Source of the DNA: an uncultured Ruminococcus sp.
GTDB taxonomy: Bacteria; Bacillota; Clostridia; Oscillospirales; Ruminococcaceae
Length of the DNA: 24,815 bases
Direction: 5' to 3'
NCBI GenBank assembly: GCA_937926145.1
Contig: CALANW010000009.1
Location: forward strand, 1-24,815
Of this stretch, positions 7,007 through 15,543 are shown piece by piece. The notes beneath the pieces are model-generated. The model ran no database searches and was not told the DNA's origin. It saw only the letters and a program-made list of their open reading frames with translations. The number at the start of each line of letters is the position of its first letter. Position 1 is the stretch's first letter. A program made the translations under genes and the position numbers.

Positions 7007-8275
7007 TTACTTTTTAGAAGCTGTTTTCTTTCTGATAACAGTCGGCATTTCATTATTTTCAACGCAATCCTTTGTGATAACAATTTCGGAGATATCGCTG
7101 TCGGACGGAGCTTCAAACATAACGGGCATAAGTATTTTTTCAACTATAGCACGAAGTCCGCGTGCGCCAGTATCCTTTTCAATTGCCTTATGAGCAATTG
7201 CTTTGAGAGCATCGTCCTCAATTTCAAGCTTGATATTGTCAAGCTCAAAGAGCTTTTTATACTGCTTGACAAGGGCATTTTTCGGTTCTTTAAGGATACG
7301 GACAAGAGCATCTTCGTCGAGTTCGTCAAGGACAGTTATAACAGGCAAACGTCCAACGAGTTCGGGAACAATGCCGTATTTAACGAGATCCTGCGAAACG
7401 ACATCTTTGTAGATGCCTTTCTGCTTCTCTGTCTTTGACTTTATCTCTGCACCGAAACCAAGTGAAGAGGATTCGGTTCTTCTCTGAATTATCTTGTCAA
7501 GTCCGTCAAATGCACCGCCGCAAATAAACAGGATATTCTTCGTATCGATCTGGATACATTCCTGATTCGGGTGCTTTCTGCCGCCCTGCGGAGGAACATT
7601 GGAAACTGTTCCTTCGATTATTTTCAGAAGTGCCTGCTGAACACCCTCGCCGCTTACATCACGGGTAATGGATGTATTTTCCGACTTACGGGAGATCTTA
7701 TCGATCTCATCGATATAGATGATACCCTTCTGAGCAGCTTCAACATCGAAGTCAGCAGCCTGCAAAAGACGTACAAGTACATTTTCAACGTCATCGCCGA
7801 CATAACCTGCTTCGGTAAGCGTTGTAGCATCAGCAATAGCGAACGGAACATTGATTATCTTTGCAAGTGTCTGTGCGATATATGTTTTACCAACACCCGT
7901 TGGTCCGAGAAGAATAAGGTTGCTCTTCTGGAGCTCAACGTCATTATCATCGGAATTAAGGCTGTTTATACGCTTATAGTGGTTATAGACTGCAACGGCA
8001 AGAGCTGTTTTGGCAGCGTCCTGACCGATAACATACTCATCGAGGACTTTCTTTATCTCTGCAGGCTTCATAAGCTTTACAGCGCCGCTTGACTTCTTTT
8101 CCGCGTTTCTTGAAGAACGCTGATTAGGAGCGATAAGTCCGTTCCCTGCGAGCATTTCGTAGCAATAAACTACGCAGTCATCGCATATATTGCAGTTTCC
8201 TGCGGTGAACATATTACGAACCTGATTTTCAGGCTTTCCGCAGAAATTGCATCTTTTTAATCCTTTATCTGCCAT
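7007..8275 (-). CDS. clpX: ATP-dependent Clp protease ATP-binding subunit ClpX
   Basis: ClpX is the AAA+ unfoldase that feeds substrates to ClpP. The N-terminal zinc-binding domain has Cys9, Cys12, Cys31 and Cys34, with an extra Cys28. Walker A GPTGVGKT is at 124-131, the pore loop GYVG at 157-160, and Walker B IIYIDEID at 185-192. The ADP/sensor region and C-terminal domain follow to residue 422, the usual length. GGAG lies 7 bases before the ATG. It starts 14 bases after the clpP stop, so clpP and clpX form an operon ended by the hairpin below 6985. Confidence 0.97.
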   Translation of the reverse strand: MADKGLKRCNFCGKPENQVRNMFTAGNCNICDDCVVYCYEMLAGNGLIAPNQRSSRNAEKKSSGAVKLMKPAEIKKVLDEYVIGQDAAKTALAVAVYNHYKRINSLNSDDNDVELQKSNLILLGPTGVGKTYIAQTLAKIINVPFAIADATTLTEAGYVGDDVENVLVRLLQAADFDVEAAQKGIIYIDEIDKISRKSENTSITRDVSGEGVQQALLKIIEGTVSNVPPQGGRKHPNQECIQIDTKNILFICGGAFDGLDKIIQRRTESSSLGFGAEIKSKTEKQKGIYKDVVSQDLVKYGIVPELVGRLPVITVLDELDEDALVRILKEPKNALVKQYKKLFELDNIKLEIEDDALKAIAHKAIEKDTGARGLRAIVEKILMPVMFEAPSDSDISEIVITKDCVENNEMPTVIRKKTASKK

Positions 8276-8289
8276 ATTTCAACTCCAAA

Positions 8290-8880
8290 TTATCTCTTGT
8301 AGATAACCTTATCGATAAGACCGTACTCAACTGCTTCCTCGGCAGACATATAGTTATCACGCTCTGTATCCTGCTTGATGATATCGAGCGGCTTGCCTGT
8401 ATTTTCGGAGAGGATATTGTTGAGCTTTTCTCTTGTTCTGACAAGGTGATCCGCATGGATCTTAATATCGGTGCACTGACCCGAAAGTCCGCCGCCGCCG
8501 ATAAGCGGCTGGTGAATGAGGATCTCGGAATTAGGGAGTGCAAGACGCTTGCCCTTTGTGCCCGATGAAAGAATAAGTGAACCCATTGAAGCTGCAAGTC
8601 CCATACAAATTGTGGAAACATCGCACTTGATGTAGTTCATAGTATCAACGATAGCAAGTCCTGCGGTAACAGAACCGCCAGGGCTGTTGATATACATACA
8701 AATGTCCTTTTCGGGATCCTGACCCTCAAGGTGAAGAAGCTGCGCAATTACAACGCTTGCGGAAGCATCGGAAACCTCTTCGGAAAGGACAATAATTCTG
8801 TCATTGAGAAGACGGGAGAAAATATCATAGGAACGTTCTCCTCTGCTTGTTTGTTCTACAACATACGGAACTAAGCTCAT
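8290..8880 (-). CDS. clpP: ATP-dependent Clp protease proteolytic subunit ClpP
   Basis: ClpP forms the tetradecameric serine-protease chamber that works with ClpX. The 196-residue length is normal. The catalytic triad is visible as Ser98 (GLAASMGS), His123 (ILIHQPL) and Asp171 (KQDTERD). The N-terminal axial-loop region and the glycine-rich handle strand segment are intact. A GTGAGG site lies 8 bases from the ATG. It sits between tig and clpX. A strong stem-loop separates it from tig, and I found no convincing promoter after that hairpin, so some transcription may come from tig. Confidence 0.97.
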   Translation of the reverse strand: MSLVPYVVEQTSRGERSYDIFSRLLNDRIIVLSEEVSDASASVVIAQLLHLEGQDPEKDICMYINSPGGSVTAGLAIVDTMNYIKCDVSTICMGLAASMGSLILSSGTKGKRLALPNSEILIHQPLIGGGGLSGQCTDIKIHADHLVRTREKLNNILSENTGKPLDIIKQDTERDNYMSAEEAVEYGLIDKVIYKR

Positions 8881-8963
8881 AGCTGAACCTCACTTTCTTA
8901 TTCTTTTGCAACATTAATTGGTCACAAAATACGACATATTCTGTAAATCCTTAATATACTATA

Positions 8964-8995
8964 CAAACCACCCTCCGATAACGAAGGATGGTTTG
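8964..8995 (-). terminator. 14-bp stem-loop between tig and clpP (terminator or processing hairpin)
   Basis: On the minus strand an unbroken 14-bp stem (with two G-U pairs) from CAAACCATCCTTCG to CGGAGGGTGGTTTG closes a UUAU loop. The following bases are TATAGTATATT rather than a clean T run, so termination may be partial. It lies about 20 bases after the tig stop. Confidence 0.6.
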
Positions 8996-9017
8996 CAAAA
9001 AGGTTTTTTAATTAAAC

Positions 9018-10301
9018 TTAGCCTTCGATCTTTGCGCTGTCCTTAACGATCTTAGCAGCTTCGGAAACCTTCATATCAGCCTTAAGGCTGTTGAGGCCTA
9101 CATACTTCTTAACATCGTCAACGGGCATATTATACTGCTCAGCGATCTTAGCGTATTCCTCTTCTGCCTTTTCATCGGAGATCTCAACGTTTTCGAGTTC
9201 AGCGATCTTTTCAAGAGCAAGACGGATCTTAACTTCCTTTTCAGCTCTGTCAGCGAATGTCTTTCTGAAGTCTTCCATCTTAAGACCTGTGTATGTGAGG
9301 TACATATCAAGTGTGATGCCCTGCTGTGAAAGCTGCATCTCGAAGTTACGAACCATATCATCGATCTGAGAATCGATCATTGCCTGAGGAACGTCAGCAG
9401 TCATCTTTTCGATAAGAGCCTCGTAGAGCTGGTTGTCAGCAGCGTTTTCAGCAGCCTTTTCAGCGTTGTCTTCAAGCTTCTTTCTGTAATCAGCCTTAAG
9501 TTCATCAAGTGTATCGAAATCAGTTGCATCCTTAACGAATTCATCATCGAGTGCAGGGAGTTCCTTAGCTCTGAGTTCGTGGAGCTTGATCTTAAATTCT
9601 GTAGGCTGACCAGCGAGTTCCTTCATCTGGTAGTTCTCAGGGAATGTTACATTGATAGTGAATTCTTCGCCGGGCTTCTTGCCAACGATCTGCTCTTCAA
9701 ATCCCGGAACGAACTGTGAAGAACCGAGTGTGAGCTCATAATTCTTTTCAGAACCGCCGTCAAATGCAACGCCGTCTTTAAAGCCTTCAAAGTCGATAAC
9801 TGCAACATCGCCGTTTTCAGCAGCTCTGTCTTCAACTGTTACCATTCTGCCGTTTCTCTCTCTGAGAGCTTCGATAGCCTTGTCGATCATTTCATCTGTA
9901 ACTTCATCAACTGTCTTCTTAACAGCGATGCCCTTATAATCAGAGATCTCAACTTCAGGCTTAACGATGCAGGTAACTGTGAATACAACGCCGTCTGCCT
10001 TGCTGAGGCTCTTAACATTGATGCTTGGTGCAGCAACAAGTTCAAGCTTTGCTTCATCAACTGCGGGAGCAATAACTTCAGGGATAAGGTCATTTACAGC
10101 ATCCTCAAAGAATACGTTCTCGCCATAGAGCTTTTCGATCATCTTTCTTGGAGCATTGCCCTTTCTGAAACCGTTGACAGCAATGTTCTTCTTAGCCTTT
10201 TTATAAGCCTTTTCAATAGCTGCTTCGAACTGAGCTGCGTCAGCAGTGATCTCAAGTTCGTAAGTATTTGCTTCTGTTTTATTTGTTGATACTAAACTCA
10301 T
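9018..10301 (-). CDS. tig: Trigger factor
   Basis: Trigger factor is the ribosome-bound chaperone and peptidyl-prolyl isomerase that meets nascent chains at the exit tunnel. The 427-residue protein has the three expected parts. The N-terminal ribosome-binding domain has the loop GFRKGNAPR (44-52), where the usual GFRxGKxP lysine is asparagine. The FKBP-type PPIase domain covers about residues 155-240 (NGDVAVIDFEGF onward). The rest is the helical C-terminal chaperone domain. A strong GGAGGAAG ribosome site and an extended -10 promoter lie upstream. clpP and clpX follow, as in many clostridia. Confidence 0.96.
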   Translation of the reverse strand: MSLVSTNKTEANTYELEITADAAQFEAAIEKAYKKAKKNIAVNGFRKGNAPRKMIEKLYGENVFFEDAVNDLIPEVIAPAVDEAKLELVAAPSINVKSLSKADGVVFTVTCIVKPEVEISDYKGIAVKKTVDEVTDEMIDKAIEALRERNGRMVTVEDRAAENGDVAVIDFEGFKDGVAFDGGSEKNYELTLGSSQFVPGFEEQIVGKKPGEEFTINVTFPENYQMKELAGQPTEFKIKLHELRAKELPALDDEFVKDATDFDTLDELKADYRKKLEDNAEKAAENAADNQLYEALIEKMTADVPQAMIDSQIDDMVRNFEMQLSQQGITLDMYLTYTGLKMEDFRKTFADRAEKEVKIRLALEKIAELENVEISDEKAEEEYAKIAEQYNMPVDDVKKYVGLNSLKADMKVSEAAKIVKDSAKIEG

Positions 10302-10341
10302 TTTATAACTTCCTCCAATTTAAAATAAACAGCATTGATTA

Positions 10342-10370
10342 ATTATAGCATATATTTAATTATTTTACCA
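10342..10370 (-). promoter_or_regulatory. Extended -10 promoter for tig
   Basis: On the minus strand a perfect TATAAT (10342-10347) is preceded by TGC, giving an extended -10. A poor -35, TGGTAA (10365-10370), lies 17 bases upstream. The predicted leader is about 35 nt. Confidence 0.7.
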
Positions 10371-10403
10371 TATTTTCAGCCGTTTTTCCACGTTATAAAC
10401 AAT

Positions 10404-11090
10404 TTACATTATAAATTTAGGGCAAAATTGCACAAAATCCCCTGCAATAAGCTGATAATTTATACCGTCGACCTCTCCGCAGACAGCATAACGGTGCGCA
10501 TTTCCGTGAAGATGACCGTAATAGCAGGTCTTTATATCGTATCGGAAAAGTACATCAAGTATCTCACGGTTATAGTCATTTGCAAATATCGGCGGATAAT
10601 GCAGAAAGACTATCGGTTTCTTTCCATCGGCAAGCGCAGTCTTTATCGATGTTTCGAGCCGTCCCGCTTCGCGCGCGAGGACTTTCGCATCGGCAGGCTC
10701 TTCGGTATCCTTTATCCAGCCTCTTGTGCCGCAGATACCGTACTCACCGTAAGGATAATAATTATTGTGGACAATGGTAATAGTATCAAAACCGTTCTCT
10801 TCAAGGAAGCGGTTCATCTTTGCCATTGAGTTCCACCAATAATCGTGATTGCCTTTCATTATGACTTTATGACCGTTGAGTCGGTTGATGAAATCAAAAT
10901 CAGCCTTTGCTTCGTCAAAGTTGATTGCCCATGAAATATCACCGGGCACAACGACAGTATCATCGGGTGAAACTGTTGCCTGCCAGTTCTTTTCAAGGCG
11001 CTCAACGTGATTATCCCAACCCGGGAAAATGTTCATCGGCTTTCCCGATGAAAGTGAAAGATGCAGGTCAGCGATTGCATAAAGCGACAT
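10404..11090 (-). CDS. Calcineurin-like metallophosphoesterase
   Basis: This 228-residue cytosolic phosphohydrolase has the full metallophosphatase metal-site signature: DLH (8-10), GDISW (50-54), GNHDYWW (80-86), a histidine in LHYPP (164) and GHLHG (192-196). These residues normally bind two metal ions such as Mn or Fe. The substrate is unknown. The protein most resembles uncharacterised Firmicutes phosphoesterases rather than nucleases or diadenosine-polyphosphatases. It starts 17 bases after thrC and is probably the last gene of that series. I see no clear terminator after it. Confidence 0.88.
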   Translation of the reverse strand: MSLYAIADLHLSLSSGKPMNIFPGWDNHVERLEKNWQATVSPDDTVVVPGDISWAINFDEAKADFDFINRLNGHKVIMKGNHDYWWNSMAKMNRFLEENGFDTITIVHNNYYPYGEYGICGTRGWIKDTEEPADAKVLAREAGRLETSIKTALADGKKPIVFLHYPPIFANDYNREILDVLFRYDIKTCYYGHLHGNAHRYAVCGEVDGINYQLIAGDFVQFCPKFIM

Positions 11091-11107
11091 TGTTTACCTG
11101 CTTTATA

Positions 11108-12601
11108 TCAAAGACCAAGCTCGCTGAGAACGTAGTTCTTCTGTTCGTCCTTGGAAATTACCTTGCTGAAACGTACAGGCTTTGTGCGAAGTGCAGCAAG
11201 AGATTCAGGGATATCATAACCCGAAAGTTCGTGGAGCTTGTCGATCATATCGTACTCATCAAGATCGGACTTCTTGCCCTCGATAGCTTCGAGAACGCTT
11301 GCGCTGAACTTGTATGGGCTTGCTGTGGAAGCGATAACAGTCTTTGTTGTATCGCCCGTTGCAGCCTTGTAATCTTCATAAACCTTAACGGCAACAGCGG
11401 AATGTGTATCGAGAGTATAGGAATACTTGTCGAAAATTCTCTTAATAGTATCCTTAGTTTCAACATCTGTGCAGAAGCCTGCGGAGAATTCTTCCTTAAG
11501 CTTTGCCTTGATATCATCGGAAACTTCATACTTTCCTGTGCTTGAAAGCTGACCGAACCACTCTCTGATCTGAGCGTCGTTGTAACCTGTCATAATGTAA
11601 AGAAGTCTTTCAAGGTTGCTGGAGATAAGGATATCCATAGAAGGAGAAATAGTTGTGATGAAATCTCTGTTTCTATCATAAACGCCCGTTGTGAGGAAGT
11701 CTGTGAGGACTTTGTTCGAGTTGGAAGCGCAGATGAGCTTGTTAACGGGAAGTCCCATATTCTTTGCATAGTAAGCAGCAAGAATGTTGCCGAAGTTGCC
11801 TGTCGGAACAACGATGTTGATCTTGTCGCCTGCCTTGATCTCAGCGTCCTTAACGAGTGTTGCATAAGCGGAGATGTAATAGATGATCTGCGGAGCAAGA
11901 CGACCCCAGTTAATAGAGTTTGCACTGGAGAACATAAGCTTGTTTGCTTCAAGCTTTTCAGCAATTTCCTTATCGCCGAAGATATTCTTAACGCCTGTCT
12001 GGCAGTCATCGAAGTTGCCCTTGAGTGCGCATACAGCAACGTTGCTTCCGTCCTGAGTTGTCATCTGACGCTTCTGCATCGGGCTTACGCCGTCCTCAGG
12101 ATAGAATACCATGATCTGTGTGCCCGGAACATCAGCGAAGCCCTCGAGAGCAGCCTTGCCCGTGTCGCCTGATGTTGCAACGAGGATAACGATCTTCTTG
12201 TCGATGTTGATCTTCTTAGCGGAAGTTGTAAGAAGATAAGGGAGAATCTGGAGTGCCATATCCTTGAACGCACAAGTAGGACCATGCCAGAGTTCAAGCA
12301 CATAAGTACCCTCGAAAAGATGAGAGATCTCTGCGATATTTTCGCTCTCAAAATTCTTTGTGGAATAAGCGTTGTCTGTGCAGTAGCGAATCTCAACATC
12401 GGTAAAGTCTGTGAGATACTTAGCGAAAATGTAAGCTGCTCTTTCGGAATAGCTCATATCGCCAAGCTTAACTATCTCGTCCATAGAAATGGAAGGAATC
12501 TCGGAGGGGACAAAAAGTCCTCCGTCCTTGGAAATGCCTTGAACGATTGCTTCCGCAGACGTAATATTTACGCTGCTGTCACGGGTGCTTTTGTAATACA
12601 T
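11108..12601 (-). CDS. thrC: Threonine synthase
   Basis: ThrC converts O-phospho-L-homoserine to L-threonine with PLP. At 497 residues it is the long, E. coli/yeast-like class. The PLP lysine is Lys113 in GPTCAFKDMA, and the phosphate-binding segment (PTGNFGN) and SGDTG motif are also present. The ATG has an AAGGA site about 10 bases upstream. The gene is 15 bases downstream of yraN with no T-box or riboswitch between, so it seems to depend on the lepB-rbgA-rnhB-yraN transcript unless an internal promoter exists. Confidence 0.96.
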   Translation of the reverse strand: MYYKSTRDSSVNITSAEAIVQGISKDGGLFVPSEIPSISMDEIVKLGDMSYSERAAYIFAKYLTDFTDVEIRYCTDNAYSTKNFESENIAEISHLFEGTYVLELWHGPTCAFKDMALQILPYLLTTSAKKINIDKKIVILVATSGDTGKAALEGFADVPGTQIMVFYPEDGVSPMQKRQMTTQDGSNVAVCALKGNFDDCQTGVKNIFGDKEIAEKLEANKLMFSSANSINWGRLAPQIIYYISAYATLVKDAEIKAGDKINIVVPTGNFGNILAAYYAKNMGLPVNKLICASNSNKVLTDFLTTGVYDRNRDFITTISPSMDILISSNLERLLYIMTGYNDAQIREWFGQLSSTGKYEVSDDIKAKLKEEFSAGFCTDVETKDTIKRIFDKYSYTLDTHSAVAVKVYEDYKAATGDTTKTVIASTASPYKFSASVLEAIEGKKSDLDEYDMIDKLHELSGYDIPESLAALRTKPVRFSKVISKDEQKNYVLSELGL

Positions 12602-12616
12602 AATTCAACAATCCTT

Positions 12617-12994
12617 TTATAATATAGTCATTATGTCGCTTGCATCGAAAGCATTTTCGACATAATTGAATCCAACAATTTTTCTGCCGTCGGCAATGAT
12701 CTGAACCACATCGAACCGCGGCTGGAGATCGTGAGGGAACTGCAGGTAATACAGTTCAGAAGCCCGTATAATAAGCTGCTTTTTCCGCTTTGTAACAGCT
12801 TCAAAGCCGCTCACCATATAGTCGGGAGTTCTTGTTTTCACCTCTGTAAAGGCGATTATCCCGTCCTTTTCGGCAATTATATCTATCTCCCCACCCTTGA
12901 CGCAGAAATTACGCTTTAAAATTTTATAGCCTTTTTTCTCCATATAAAGGGTAGCAACATTTTCGCCGAACTTTCCGAGTTCCTTTGCGGTCAT
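12617..12994 (-). CDS. yraN: YraN/UPF0102 family endonuclease-like protein
   Basis: This small 125-residue protein belongs to the UPF0102 family, which has a restriction-endonuclease-like (PD-(D/E)xK) fold. The core is visible as GEIDII (35-40, with Glu36 and Asp38) and EVKTR (51-55, with Glu51 and Lys53). The N-terminal GKFGENVAT helix is also typical. Its role is not established. It nearly always neighbours rnhB, and here its ATG overlaps the rnhB stop by four bases (ATGA), with GGAG upstream. Confidence 0.92.
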   Translation of the reverse strand: MTAKELGKFGENVATLYMEKKGYKILKRNFCVKGGEIDIIAEKDGIIAFTEVKTRTPDYMVSGFEAVTKRKKQLIIRASELYYLQFPHDLQPRFDVVQIIADGRKIVGFNYVENAFDASDIMTIL

Positions 12995-13608
12995 AACTTT
13001 TCTCCACCGTTCTTGGCATAGAGTTTGCGGAGAAATGTTTTTCTGTGTACAGGTGAAGCGCCATATTTGAGTATAAGCTCGTTATGAAGCTTCGTTCCGT
13101 AGCCTTTATGCTTTTCAAACTGATATTCGGGGTATTCTTCCGCAAGCTTTTTCATATAGCGGTCACGCTCTACCTTTGCCAGGATAGAAGCAGCCGCGAT
13201 GCTTGCCGATGTTCCGTCACCTTTTACAAGAGTTTCGACCCTGCAGTCAAGCGGCGGAGTTCTGTTTCCGTCAACAAGTGCAAGTTCAACTTTCGTTCCA
13301 AGTCCCTCAACAGCGCGTTTCATTGCAAGAAACGTTGCACCGAGGATATTCAGTTCGTCTATCTCTTCAACGCTCGCTGTTGCAACGCAGTAAGCATCAG
13401 CTTTTTCGATTATTTCGTCATAAAGCAGCTCTCTCTTTTTTTCGGAGAGCTTTTTGCTGTCATTTATGTCCTCGATTAGAACGTCCTCGGGCAAAATTAC
13501 CGCAGCTGCATAAACATCACCTGCGAGAGGGCCTCTGCCTGCTTCGTCAACGCCGCAGAAAATGCCGTTCTGCTTTCTGAACTCGGAATCAAACTCAAAC
13601 AGCGTCAT
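12991..13608 (-). CDS. rnhB: Ribonuclease HII
   Basis: RNase HII cleaves RNA in RNA/DNA hybrids and starts removal of misincorporated ribonucleotides. The first active-site pair is Asp21-Glu22 in GVDEAGRGPLAG, followed by DSKKLS, ALVDGN and the SILAKVERD segment that carries the remaining acidic residues. I start at the ATG at 13608 (205 residues) because AGGAAG lies 7 bases ahead of it. The ATG six codons earlier has no good site. The gene overlaps the end of rbgA by 14 bases and overlaps yraN by four. Confidence 0.95.
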   Translation of the reverse strand: MTLFEFDSEFRKQNGIFCGVDEAGRGPLAGDVYAAAVILPEDVLIEDINDSKKLSEKKRELLYDEIIEKADAYCVATASVEEIDELNILGATFLAMKRAVEGLGTKVELALVDGNRTPPLDCRVETLVKGDGTSASIAAASILAKVERDRYMKKLAEEYPEYQFEKHKGYGTKLHNELILKYGASPVHRKTFLRKLYAKNGGEKL

Positions 13609-14488
13609 TTTCGGTCTTCCTTTCATTCTTTTCGGGAAGTTCGAGCGTTACTCTGCCGAGTTTTCCGCTTCTGAATTCGTCGAGCACGGTTATAGCGGCT
13701 CTTTCCGTGTTTATTTCGCCGCCCGAGATGAGCATACCTCGTGCTTTGCCGACTTTTTGCAGTATCTCATAACCATCCTCTTCGGGATCGGTCGTGATCT
13801 TGTATCTTGTTTCAAGCGTGTCTTTGTACATATCATTGAGGACAAAAAGCAGGCGTGAAGCCAGCGCTTCGATATCCACAACATCGTCCTTGACAGCGCC
13901 CGTAAATGCAAGACGCTCACCTACGGTCTTATCTTCAAATTTCGGCCAAAGAACACCGGGCATATCGAGAAGCTCGACATCATCGGCGATCTTTACCCAC
14001 TGTTTATTGAGTGTTACACCGGGTCTGTCCTCAACCTTTGCCTTTTTCTGCTTTGCAAGGCGGTTGATAAGAGAGGACTTTCCGACATTCGGTATTCCGA
14101 CTATCATAACGTGCAGAACACGTCCCGTCATACCCTTTGCTTCGTACTTAGCGATCATATCTTTAAGTACGTTTTTTACCGCAGGAACGAACTTATTCAC
14201 TCCTCTGCCGCTTCGGCAGTCGGTCGGGATAGCGGTTATACCTTTGCTGTTATAGTACGATATCCACTTCTGAACAGCTTGTTCGTCAGCGGTATCGCAT
14301 TTATTCAAAATTACTATTCTCGGTTTCCCCTCGATGAGGTTCTGCAGGTCGGGATTTCTGCTCGAAACAGGTATTCGGGCATCGATGACCTCTGCGACCG
14401 CATCGACAAGCGGAAGCGATGACTTTATCATTCGCTTCGTTTTCGCCATATGTCCCGGAAACCACTGAATAGACGGTATTTCAGTCAT
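13595..14488 (-). CDS. rbgA: Ribosome biogenesis GTPase RbgA (YlqF)
   Basis: RbgA is a circularly permuted GTPase needed for late 50S assembly. The permutation is visible: G4 NKCD (62-65) precedes G1 GIPNVGKSS (131-139) and G3 DMPG (175-178). The N-terminal IQWFPGHMAK motif is diagnostic. The 297-residue length is normal, with the C-terminal RNA-binding ANTAR-like helical domain after about residue 200. A strong GGAGG site lies just before the ATG. It follows lepB by 12 bases. Confidence 0.96.
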   Translation of the reverse strand: MTEIPSIQWFPGHMAKTKRMIKSSLPLVDAVAEVIDARIPVSSRNPDLQNLIEGKPRIVILNKCDTADEQAVQKWISYYNSKGITAIPTDCRSGRGVNKFVPAVKNVLKDMIAKYEAKGMTGRVLHVMIVGIPNVGKSSLINRLAKQKKAKVEDRPGVTLNKQWVKIADDVELLDMPGVLWPKFEDKTVGERLAFTGAVKDDVVDIEALASRLLFVLNDMYKDTLETRYKITTDPEEDGYEILQKVGKARGMLISGGEINTERAAITVLDEFRSGKLGRVTLELPEKNERKTENDAV

Positions 14489-14500
14489 TTCTACCTCCGA

Positions 14501-15082
14501 TTATGCGGGAACTCCGAATCTTGAGAACGGGAATATTCTGAGCGAAACTTTTCCGAGAATTTCGTCCTCGGGAACAAAACCAACGAGCGGACTTCTGCTG
14601 TCGGTAGAGTTCATTCTGTTGTCGCCCATAACGAATACGCAGTTTTCGGGAACGGTAACGGGATAGTTATGTCCGCCCTCGTCAAGAAGGGTAAGGTTAT
14701 TGATATAATCCTCCTGGAGAACCTTTCCGTCAACCTTTACTTCGCCGCTGTCAAAATCGATATCAACAGTCTGTCCCTCTGTTGCGATAATTCTCTTGAC
14801 AATAACTTTTTCAAGAGCAGGATTATCATTGTTTACAATAACGATATCACCGTTTTTCGGTGTATAGAAAAGATAGGAAACGATCAATCTGTCCTTGTCC
14901 ACAAGCGTCGGGAGCATGGATTCTCCGTTAACTGCGGCAAGTCTGAAAACAAATGTGAAGAAGAGAATTACAGCGAAAAATGCGATAACGAGGGTTTCGA
15001 CCCATTCAAACAGATTTTCCGAACTCGAAACTTTCTTTTCTTCTTCGTCAAGAACCTCATAATTAAGCTCATACTTTGCCAT
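14501..15082 (-). CDS. lepB: Signal peptidase I
   Basis: This membrane-anchored Ser/Lys protease removes signal peptides from exported proteins. The form is Gram-positive (193 residues), with one N-terminal membrane helix at about 27-49 (WVETLVIAFFAVILFFTFVF). The catalytic dyad is Ser55 in NGESMLPTL and Lys96 in VKRIIATEG, and GDNRMNSTDSR forms the box D/E region. I use the ATG at 15082, not the TTG three codons earlier, because AAAGGA is 9 bases before the ATG and overlaps the TTG. It lies between rplS and rbgA, as in related genomes. Confidence 0.96.
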   Translation of the reverse strand: MAKYELNYEVLDEEEKKVSSSENLFEWVETLVIAFFAVILFFTFVFRLAAVNGESMLPTLVDKDRLIVSYLFYTPKNGDIVIVNNDNPALEKVIVKRIIATEGQTVDIDFDSGEVKVDGKVLQEDYINNLTLLDEGGHNYPVTVPENCVFVMGDNRMNSTDSRSPLVGFVPEDEILGKVSLRIFPFSRFGVPA

Positions 15083-15130
15083 AACCGTCAATCCTTTCCA
15101 ATTGTAAATATTTAGGGTTCAAACCGAACA

Positions 15131-15160
15131 ATTACACCTTGAGCAATGCTTGAATAGCAA
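15131..15160 (-). promoter_or_regulatory. Candidate promoter for lepB operon
   Basis: On the minus strand, TTGCTA (15155-15160), 18 bases, then TGTAAT (15131-15136). It starts just after the rplS terminator T run, giving a leader of about 42 nt. The match is moderate, but a promoter is expected here because rplS has a strong terminator. Confidence 0.45.
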
Positions 15161-15187
15161 AAAAGGGACAAAATGTCCCCTTTTTGT
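15159..15187 (-). terminator. Intrinsic terminator after rplS
   Basis: On the minus strand, a GGGAC/GTCCC core extended by A/T pairs, loop ATTTT, followed by TTTTTT. It begins about 11 bases after the rplS stop. Confidence 0.85.
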
Positions 15188-15198
15188 TTTCAAACAAA

Positions 15199-15543
15199 TC
15201 ACTTGATCTGCTCTTTAACCTTAGCTGCTTTTCCAACTCTGCCGCGGATATAGTAGAGCTTGCTGCGGCGAACCTTACCGCTTCTAACGAGTTCAACCTT
15301 CTCAATGATAGGAGAGTGAACAGGGAATACTCTTTCAACGCCGCATCCGTAGGAAAGACGTCTAACGGTAAATGTTTCATTGATACCGCCGTGCTTCTTT
15401 GCGATAACAGTACCCTCGAAGATCTGGATTCTGTACTTATCGCCTTCCTTGATTCTAACGTGTACCTTTACAGTATCACCAACGTTAACAACGGGTGCGT
15501 TCTCCTTCATGCTGCTCTGGCTAATAAGTTTAAGTGCGTCCAT
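15199..15543 (-). CDS. rplS: 50S ribosomal protein L19
   Basis: L19 sits at the 30S-50S interface of the ribosome. From the ATG at 15543 the protein has 114 residues, the normal L19 length, beginning MDALKLISQ and containing GDTVKVHVRIKEG, FEGTVIAKKHGG and the basic RSKLYYIRGRVGKAAK tail. An AGGAGG site precedes this ATG. The open frame extends 15 codons upstream (to a TTG), but that part is not L19-like and holds the ribosome site. A strong promoter and a long leader lie upstream. trmD, often its neighbour, is not in the window. Confidence 0.97.
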   Translation of the reverse strand: MDALKLISQSSMKENAPVVNVGDTVKVHVRIKEGDKYRIQIFEGTVIAKKHGGINETFTVRRLSYGCGVERVFPVHSPIIEKVELVRSGKVRRSKLYYIRGRVGKAAKVKEQIK

